Assembly (NCBI GenBank): GCA_964354145.1
Contig: CAYGXX010000030.1
Coordinates: 1 to 7,994, forward strand
Reading direction: 5' to 3'
Length of the DNA stretch: 7,994 nt
Origin: UBA10110 sp964354145
GTDB lineage: Bacteria; Patescibacteriota; Kazan-3B-28; UBA10110
Position numbers and translations under genes: made by a program. This document shows, in pieces, positions 5,098-7,994 of this stretch. Every line of letters begins with the position of its first letter. Positions within the stretch are counted from its first letter, which is position 1. The notes under the pieces were generated by a model that saw only the letters and a program-made list of their open reading frames with translations, did no database searches and was not told the DNA's origin.

Positions 5098-5343
5098 TTG
5101 GAGCGGAAGCGATAGGTATTCCAAAAATTACCGCTGCGGAGCCCTGCGAATGCGGGGCGAGAGCGGAAAGGTATATTTTTGGTTTAATACCAAGTGAGAG
5201 CGACTGCCCGAAGACTTTGGTTACTTTCCTCGGGAAAGTAACAGAAAAGATTCTAGAAAAGTGGCAGGATTATTTAGGGTCGCTTTAAAAGCGACCAGAT
5301 CCCCTGCCTACCGGCAGGCAGGCTCCACTACGGTCGGGATGAC
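5098..5343. repeat. Structured repeat element, copy B
   Basis: About 246 bp, homologous to copy A (2510-2760). It carries TTGGAG, CCAAAAAT (5121-5128) pairing with ATTTTTGG (5175-5182), GCTGCGGAGCC, CCCTGCGAATGCGGG, GAGCGGAAAG and GACTTTGG. It then has the hairpin GTTACTTTCC-TCG-GGAAAGTAAC (5220-5242), TTCTAGAAA, the hairpin GGTCGCTTT-A-AAAGCGACC (5278-5296), CAGATCCC, a CCTGCC/GGCAGG hairpin (5303-5318) and TCGGGATGAC. Compensatory differences from copy A (CC/GG for TT/AA in stems) show the pairing was maintained. A 74-codon open frame across it is not conserved in copy A. Confidence 0.75.
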
Positions 5344-5351
5344 CCGTCTTC

Positions 5352-5419
5352 GCCCCTCCTCAATTTCTGTGCGTGATCAGTAACTAAGTTTGTGACATTC
5401 AGGGAAATTGGGGAGGGGC
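5352..5419 (-). terminator. Long hairpin downstream of the MerR-like gene
   Basis: A 16-bp stem GCCCCTCCTCAATTTC (5352-5367) pairs with GAAATTGGGGAGGGGC (5404-5419) with one G-T wobble, around a 36-nt loop. It lies 27 bp past the stop of the minus-strand gene. There is no T tract, so it more likely blocks 3' decay or is a repeat than an intrinsic terminator. Confidence 0.4.
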
Positions 5420-5445
5420 TACGCCGGGCTTCGCAGTAAGGACTA

Positions 5446-6033
5446 CTATTTCCTAAAAAACTGATACCACTTTTTCTCCTGCTTCGGAGGAAACAGCAAC
5501 AGCGTCAGATGATCCAATTCTTTCTTCAAATCCCCTCTTAGATCTTCTCTAACCTCTCTCCGAAGTCCCTTTACCTCTGTTGCTAAGGTATTGAGAGCGA
5601 TTAAGAGCTTCTGTTGGAACTGCTTCTCAGCAGCAGAGACTATCCCCGATCCCCCTTTTTCGCGCAATTTAGAATTTAGCCGGGCGATTATCCCCTCTCT
5701 GGTGTACAGCTTCGAATCCTGCAAAAACTTAATCCGCTCGAGGATTTTAACATCTGTATCAGTAAACATCCGGTGATTGTACTGGTTGCGGTGATTAGAC
5801 AGTACCTGACTGAAAGATTTCTCCCAGTGGCGAATGCGATTTTCAGATACCTTCAAAAACCGGGTCACCTCGACTAAGGGGTGTAAATCTTCAGTAGGTA
5901 ATTGATCACTGATACTACCAGCATTATTCGAAGTTGAAGTGGCTGGGACCACGGTTACAGCCGTTTCACTGACGGTTTCTGACCGCTCAGCAGCTGCATC
6001 GACCATTTCTTGGGCTTTTTCGAGGGTTAACAT
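5446..6033 (-). CDS. MerR-type HTH protein with coiled coil and basic-aromatic tail
   Basis: A 195-aa DNA-binding protein. Residues 1-48 are low-complexity Ser/Thr/Ala/Glu, probably disordered. Residues 51-120 are a MerR-like winged HTH: LVEVTRFLKVSENRIRHWEK is the recognition HTH, HRMFTDTDVKILERIKFL the wing and helix 3, and LYTREGIIARL the closing helix. Residues 133-178 are a heptad-rich helix (probable dimer coiled coil). Residues 182-195 end in the Lys/Trp/Tyr/Phe-rich tail PKQEKKWYQFFRK. There is no C-terminal effector pocket or metal cysteine, so it is not a classical ligand-sensing MerR. The layout (HTH, coiled coil, basic-aromatic tail) resembles RacA and plasmid-borne MerR/DUF3967-type proteins. 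The ATG at 6033 lacks an SD and lies inside the first of about ten dyad sites spread over the upstream 520 bp, which points to autoregulation. A role in DNA anchoring or segregation is inference. Confidence 0.8.
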   Translation of the reverse strand: MLTLEKAQEMVDAAAERSETVSETAVTVVPATSTSNNAGSISDQLPTEDLHPLVEVTRFLKVSENRIRHWEKSFSQVLSNHRNQYNHRMFTDTDVKILERIKFLQDSKLYTREGIIARLNSKLREKGGSGIVSAAEKQFQQKLLIALNTLATEVKGLRREVREDLRGDLKKELDHLTLLLFPPKQEKKWYQFFRK

Positions 6034-6043
6034 GGCATGTTAA
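6024..6043. promoter_or_regulatory. Dyad site 1, over the MerR-like start codon
   Basis: GGGTTAACATG-G-CATGTTAA, the best match to the ideal dyad of GGGTTAACATG half-sites. The start codon (CAT at 6031-6033 on this strand) is inside the site, so a bound protein would block initiation or early elongation of its own gene. Confidence 0.65.
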
Positions 6044-6076
6044 GTTAAAAGTTATTTACTATGGCTCATTTTTGCC

Positions 6077-6123
6077 GAGGTGTTCACATGGGTTACCAAC
6101 CCGGTGAGATGGGTGAACACCTC
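6077..6123. repeat. 11-bp inverted repeat around dyad site 2
   Basis: GAGGTGTTCAC (6077-6087) and GTGAACACCTC (6113-6123) are perfect arms around a diverged site, CACATGGGTTACCAACCC (6085-6102). It is about 45 bp upstream of the MerR-like start codon. Confidence 0.7.
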
Positions 6124-6163
6124 CAACGCTCTTCTCCTATGAAGTGTCAAAAAATGGTGCTTG

Positions 6164-6208
6164 GGGGTTAACATGGGTTGTTAGGTACCTCACATGGCAT
6201 GTTAACCC
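6164..6208. repeat. 45-bp compound dyad module, copy 1
   Basis: Identical over all 45 bp to 6366-6410. Outer arms GGGTTAACATG and CATGTTAACCC are placed symmetrically about a central AGGTACCT palindrome; between them lie GTTGTT and CACATG, giving two overlapping sites about 26 bp apart. Confidence 0.9.
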
Positions 6209-6219
6209 TACCACTTTGA

Positions 6220-6242
6220 GGTTAACATGGGTTGTTAACCCC
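6220..6242. promoter_or_regulatory. Dyad site 5
   Basis: GGTTAACA-TGGGT-TGTTAACC, an 8-bp dyad with a 5-bp centre, 12 bp after the first 45-bp module. Confidence 0.65.
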
Positions 6243-6244
6243 GG

Positions 6245-6320
6245 TCAATAATGAGTGACTAACTAAAATGCTATTATTAGCTCTAGCTCTATATATTATA
6301 TATAAATAGTAGTTAGCGGA
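6245..6320. other. AT-rich segment inside the site array
   Basis: A run of mainly A/T including TATATATTATATATAAATAG, flanked by CTAACTA and TAGTTAG. It is the only strongly AT-rich stretch in the array and lies between the two 45-bp modules. It could be a melting region or promoter DNA; no protein is encoded. Confidence 0.4.
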
Positions 6321-6332
6321 TTTTGCCCCGAA

Positions 6333-6355
6333 GGGTTAACATGGCATATCAACCC
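6333..6355. promoter_or_regulatory. Dyad site 6
   Basis: Left arm GGGTTAACATGG, right arm CATATCAACCC. Identical over 23 bp to site 9 at 6474-6496. A perfect 16-bp palindrome CCCAAAGG/CCTTTGGG (6353-6368) links it to the next module. Confidence 0.7.
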
Positions 6356-6365
6356 AAAGGCCTTT

Positions 6366-6410
6366 GGGGTTAACATGGGTTGTTAGGTACCTCACATGGC
6401 ATGTTAACCC
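6366..6410. repeat. 45-bp compound dyad module, copy 2
   Basis: An exact repeat of 6164-6208, offset by 202 bp. It is followed without a gap by a 26-bp inverted repeat (6411-6436). Exact identity amid diverged single sites implies recent duplication or strong constraint. Confidence 0.9.
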
Positions 6411-6436
6411 GATATTTAGACAACTGTCTAAATATC
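6411..6436. repeat. 26-bp inverted repeat abutting the second module
   Basis: GATATTTAGACA-AC-TGTCTAAATATC: perfect 12-bp arms, different in sequence from the dyad sites. It may be the site of a second protein or a structural element. TTTG follows on the plus strand, too short for a terminator. Confidence 0.7.
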
Positions 6437-6473
6437 TTTGAGCTCTTAGGTGTAGAAAATTTTAGTGATGGGT

Positions 6474-6496
6474 GGGTTAACATGGCATATCAACCC
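6474..6496. promoter_or_regulatory. Dyad site 9
   Basis: 23 bp identical to site 6 (6333-6355). The neighbouring sequences differ, so the identity covers the site itself and not a larger duplicated block. Confidence 0.7.
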
Positions 6497-6528
6497 TAAA
6501 GTTGGCTCTGGTGGCTGTGTTTTGATGT

Positions 6529-6547
6529 GGGGTTAACAACCCATGTG
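6529..6547. promoter_or_regulatory. Dyad site 10, inverted, array boundary
   Basis: GGGGTTAACAACCCATGTG, the reverse-strand version of the CACATGGGTTGTTAACCCC type. It is the last site and the only one with the core inverted, so it may mark the edge of the array. TTATCCCCA (6554-6562), one mismatch from a DnaA box, lies just beyond. Confidence 0.6.
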
Positions 6548-6635
6548 AGGTGGTTATCCCCAATCAAAATAATACAAAAACCGAGAGTAGGTTTCTGCCA
6601 TAAGGTTGGTATGATATGCGGACTCAAAAATGTAA

Positions 6636-6663
6636 AAGATATCCCCATTAAACAAGGAGTCAA
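6636..6663 (-). promoter_or_regulatory. Candidate promoter reading toward the MerR-like gene
   Basis: On the minus strand TTGACT (6663-6658), a 16-bp spacer and TATCTT (6641-6636). Transcription would start near 6628 and run through the whole site array before the MerR-like ORF, giving a ~600-nt leader. A nearer promoter may exist. Confidence 0.3.
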
Positions 6664-6689
6664 ACAAACCAGCTTGCTGTACTGTAGGC

Positions 6690-6722
6690 GATTATAAAAC
6701 CCCTAGCATAGGATGCTAGGGG
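6690..6722 (-). terminator. Strong minus-strand intrinsic terminator
   Basis: On the minus strand CCCCTAGCAT-CCT-ATGCTAGGGG (10-bp perfect stem, 6722-6700), followed directly by TTTTATAAT. It ends a minus-strand transcript arriving from 6723-7030 (candidate RNA, or less likely ndk read-through). Confidence 0.75.
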
Positions 6723-6805
6723 CTCCAACAAGGAAAAGAAGAGGAGGGCAAGGAAAGGGAGAGACCTGGCTTTTTCGGAAGACTAAGGGGGAGGTGACAC
6801 AACAA

Positions 6806-6916
6806 ATGAAACCGCCTGCGAATGCTGCTACTGCCCACTCCAGGTCTCTCCTTTATGGAACGGCTTTTGTGGCTAAGATGATAATCCTAGCCGCAGCCGT
6901 TACATACAATGTGTAA
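6806..6916 (+). CDS. Possible 36-aa hydrophobic small protein (alternative to the RNA)
   Basis: The ATG at 6806 is preceded by GGAGGTGA (6790-6797), a full anti-SD match at good spacing, and opens a 36-codon frame ending TAA at 6916: MKPPANAATAHSRSLLYGTA, then FVAKMIILAAAVTYNV. The second half is hydrophobic enough for one short membrane segment. No promoter is evident upstream on the plus strand, and the same bases form helices 6758-6851 and 6859-6901 of the candidate minus-strand RNA, so the SD match may just be the complement of that RNA's CCUCC motif. If both are real, the arrangement would be a small membrane peptide with a cis-antisense RNA, as in type I toxin-antitoxin loci. Treated as weak. 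Confidence 0.2.
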   Translation: MKPPANAATAHSRSLLYGTAFVAKMIILAAAVTYNV

Positions 6917-7034
6917 AAGAACAAGAACCGAGGATTGAGGAAAGTAGCCGTTGGGTCAAAAAATATACTGCTTCCTCTGGTTTAGATTCACTCAAGGTGA
7001 ATACCTAAGCCCGGTAGATGATACCGTAGTTTAG

Positions 7035-7063
7035 ATTTTGACATATACCTAATCTGATGTCAA
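7035..7063 (-). promoter_or_regulatory. Promoter of the candidate structured RNA
   Basis: On the minus strand a perfect TTGACA (7063-7058), a 17-bp spacer and CAAAAT (7040-7035, 4 of 6). The same bases form a dyad TTGACAT/ATGTCAA with a 12-bp gap, which could be an operator instead of, or as well as, the promoter. Confidence 0.45.
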
Positions 7064-7064
7064 T

Positions 7065-7115
7065 AAAAAATCTCGTAATCCGCGAGTCTCCTCCAAAAAT
7101 AGGGGATAGACCCCC
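7065..7115 (-). terminator. Tandem weak terminators after ndk
   Basis: On the minus strand, six bases past the ndk stop codon: GGGG-GTCTA(T)-CCCC then TATTTTT (7115-7095), followed by CTCG-N7-CGAG then ATTTTTT (7086-7065). Both stems are only 4 bp, but each has a T tract. The second T tract abuts the -35 of the candidate RNA promoter, separating the two transcripts. Confidence 0.45.
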
Positions 7116-7120
7116 AATTT

Positions 7121-7660
7121 TTAATCCGTTAATTCAGGAAACCAAAGCTTAATCTCAGTAGCTGCCTCTTCAAGATTGCCGGAAGCATGAACTAGATTAA
7201 ACAGGGAGCGCTTTGCAGTATTAGCCAACACCGCCGAGTCTAGGCCATACTTGCCCCTGATCGAGCCCGCTTCTGCTTTGCTAGGCAAGGTGTTGCCACA
7301 CAATCGGCGGACATTAACAACCGCCAAGGTTCCTTCCCAGATCATTGCCACCACTTTGCCGCTAATAATGAAATCTACCAGCCAAACCTTGACCATTTTT
7401 CCGATCTCCACCGGGTCAGACGTACCGAACTCCTTCACGACATCTAAACCCAGTTCAACGCACCCATCGACAGTATGCTGGCCTACCCCCCGGAGCCACT
7501 TATCCGTGCTGGGGTAGTGCGTCTCAGCCAACTCCTTGGTTGGCTGTAGCATCTTCATCGTTACCAGCTTTAGTCCTGCTCTCTCAAAAGTAGAGATAAT
7601 CTCACCTATAAGACCTCTGGCCACCCCATCGGGTTTGATCATGACAAACGTTCTTTCCAT
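7121..7660 (-). CDS. ndk: Nucleoside diphosphate kinase with mid-protein insertion
   Basis: Transfers the gamma-phosphate from NTPs to NDPs through a phosphohistidine; cytoplasmic. At 179 aa it is longer than the usual ~140. MIKPDGVARGLIGEII (7-22) is the N-terminal strand and Lys9 region. Tyr49 follows AETH. GKVVAMIWEG (101-110) precedes the Arg118 region, then GNTLPSKAEAGSIRGKYG (122-139), and the active-site segment FNLVHASGN has His158. The C-terminus is TEIKLWFPELTD. The extra ~30 residues fall between about 53 and 95 (after the HYP segment, including DPVEIGKMVKVWLVDFI), which would enlarge the helix-hairpin near the nucleotide cleft. The active-site context reads HASGN where the classical form is HGSDS, so the usual Asp after the Ser is replaced. 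The start ATG 7660 has a weak AGAAG. It lies 29 bp after the M16 gene on the same strand, probably one transcript. Confidence 0.93.
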   Translation of the reverse strand: MERTFVMIKPDGVARGLIGEIISTFERAGLKLVTMKMLQPTKELAETHYPSTDKWLRGVGQHTVDGCVELGLDVVKEFGTSDPVEIGKMVKVWLVDFIISGKVVAMIWEGTLAVVNVRRLCGNTLPSKAEAGSIRGKYGLDSAVLANTAKRSLFNLVHASGNLEEAATEIKLWFPELTD

Positions 7661-7689
7661 GCTTCTTTTTAGTTAAATAATCGATTTAC

Positions 7690-7994
7690 TTACTTCAATA
7701 GCTTAGCAAAATCAGCCGATTTGCGATATGGACCGATCACCGCCAGAATAATTTTATCTTTTTGAAAGAATTTTTTAGCGAGCTTTTGCACCTCTTTCGC
7801 CGTAACCGCCCGATATTTCCTTTTGATTTCAGCGATGGATTCAACCTTATCGTACAACAATTCCTGATATGCCACTCCGCTAGCTACTGTACTAGAGTTT
7901 TCTAAGCGTAATGCCATATTGCCAATAATGGATTGCTTGGCTTTTTTCAGTTCTTTAGCGGGGACAGGGGACTCCGCTATCTCTTTCAACTCAT
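7690..7994 (-). CDS. M16 (insulinase-type) peptidase, C-terminal end, cut by the window edge
   Basis: About 101 codons remain, and the frame is open to the window end (GAG at 7992-7990). So this is the 3' part of a larger gene and the TTG at 7989 is not its start. The visible segment matches the end of the second M16 domain: VPAKELKKAKQSIIGNMALR, then LENSSTVASGVAYQELLYDK, a helix, VTAKEVQKLAKKFF and the final strand KIILAVIGPYRK, ending FAKLLK. In this family the zinc site (HXXEH) lies in the missing N-terminal half, so catalytic competence cannot be judged here. It precedes ndk by 29 bp on the same strand. A degradative or processing role is known for the family; the substrate is unknown. 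Confidence 0.85.
   Translation of the reverse strand, partial: ELKEIAESPVPAKELKKAKQSIIGNMALRLENSSTVASGVAYQELLYDKVESIAEIKRKYRAVTAKEVQKLAKKFFQKDKIILAVIGPYRKSADFAKLLK

Larger units (their letters stand above)
6024..6547. repeat. Array of ~10 dyad sites upstream of the MerR-like gene
   Basis: About ten copies in 524 bp, all with an invariant ACATGG core inside GGTTAAC/GTTAACC-type arms, at 6024, 6085, 6165, 6191, 6220, 6333, 6367, 6393, 6474 and 6529. The ideal form is GGGTTAACATG, one base, then its reverse complement. All have ACATGG on the plus strand except the last, which is inverted. Spacing is uneven, unlike CRISPR. There is no ORF. An AT-rich stretch (6245-6320) separates two clusters. 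Symmetric 23-bp sites suit a dimeric MerR-like protein, and the neighbouring gene encodes one. Confidence 0.85.
6690..7028 (-). ncRNA. Candidate ~340-nt structured RNA of unknown family
   Basis: Six adjacent non-overlapping helices fill this gene-free stretch. In minus-strand order they are CGGTA/TACCG (7012-7026); GGCTTAG + ATTCAC/GTGAAT + CTAAACC (6979-7011, one G-U); GAGGAA...TTCCTC with AGTA/TACT and a 2-nt bulge (6937-6977); AACGGCT/AGCCGTT with inner GGCTA/TAGCC (6859-6901); a perfect 12-bp GGAGAGACCTGG/CCAGGTCTCTCC closing a 70-nt domain (6758-6851); then a pyrimidine-rich single-stranded stretch and the terminator (6700-6722). The promoter-like TTGACA...CAAAAT lies just upstream, with the predicted start at the first hairpin. 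tmRNA, RNase P, SRP and 6S signatures were looked for and not seen. The closed domain contains UCACCUCC, identical to the 16S anti-SD. The strand is inferred from promoter and terminator; the same helices could form in plus-strand RNA. Confidence 0.55.

Noticed and set aside
5064..5288. A 74-codon plus-strand frame with cysteines (CLVLKSGIGAE..., ECGARAE)
   Set aside because: It is encoded by structured repeat B; the homologous copy A has stops in the matching frame, so it is not conserved as protein.
6024..6547. CRISPR array
   Set aside because: Repeats are palindromic, variable, unevenly spaced and include an inverted copy; there are no unique equal-length spacers and no cas genes.
6024..6562. 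Chromosomal origin oriC
   Set aside because: Only one imperfect DnaA box, no dnaA/dnaN neighbours and no strand switch of genes; kept only as a low-interest possibility.
6690..7028. tmRNA, RNase P RNA, SRP RNA or 6S RNA
   Set aside because: No GGATTCGAC or tRNA-like end, no GAGGAAAGTCC/ACAGAA pair, no GGAAG-AGCA SRP tip, and several separate hairpins where 6S has one long rod. A GAGGAAAGTA on the plus strand is only part of a local stem.
7690..7989. TTG at 7989 as a true start of a 99-aa protein
   Set aside because: The frame stays open to the window edge and the residues match only the C-terminal part of M16 peptidases.
1..7994. tRNA or rRNA genes
   Set aside because: No cloverleaf with a GGTTCGA-type arm and no rRNA signature was seen on either strand.

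Overview
The window reads as part of a small-genome, repeat-rich bacterial chromosome, most likely a Patescibacteria/CPR lineage. This rests on an ECF sigma factor paired with a one-TM DUF5667 protein, an NDK with a mid-protein insertion, an M16 peptidase tail, weak Shine-Dalgarno sequences before several genes, and many short palindromic repeats of the 'HPELDSGS...VKPGMT' type, one of them in frame inside a tRNA-modification gene. The taxonomic call is inference; there is no rRNA or tRNA in the window.

Layout, left to right. 71-2091 (minus): an ECF sigma factor (1543-2091) followed downstream by a membrane-anchored DUF5667 protein (71-1159), separated by about 380 bp of palindromic repeats. 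2092-2767: no convincing protein gene; it holds a candidate ECF promoter, a candidate 150-nt small RNA on the minus strand (2296-2445) and copy A of a ~250-bp structured repeat. 2768-4123 (minus): mnmA, the tRNA 2-thiouridylase, carrying a palindromic repeat as in-frame coding sequence and an unusual N-terminal extension. 4150-4925 (plus): the only credible plus-strand protein gene, an unrecognised 199-aa acidic helical protein with its own promoter, strong RBS and terminator. 4926-5445: palindromes and copy B of the structured repeat. 5446-6033 (minus): a MerR-type HTH/coiled-coil protein with a basic-aromatic tail. 6024-6547: about ten copies of a dyad built on GGGTTAACATG, starting on that gene's start codon and including an exactly duplicated 45-bp module. 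6690-7030: six adjacent non-overlapping hairpins, bounded on the minus strand by a promoter-like sequence and a good terminator, hence a candidate ~340-nt structured RNA. 7121-7994 (minus): ndk preceded by the 3' end of an M16 peptidase gene.

The most interesting features are the MerR-like protein with its site array, which could be an autoregulated operator cluster or a centromere/anchoring locus similar in principle to RacA, and the two candidate minus-strand RNAs. Each of those RNAs carries an 8-nt stretch identical to the anti-Shine-Dalgarno tail of 16S rRNA; in the shorter one it sits exactly in a hairpin loop. The two diverged copies of the structured repeat show compensatory changes in several helices, so that element is, or was, selected as RNA or cruciform structure.
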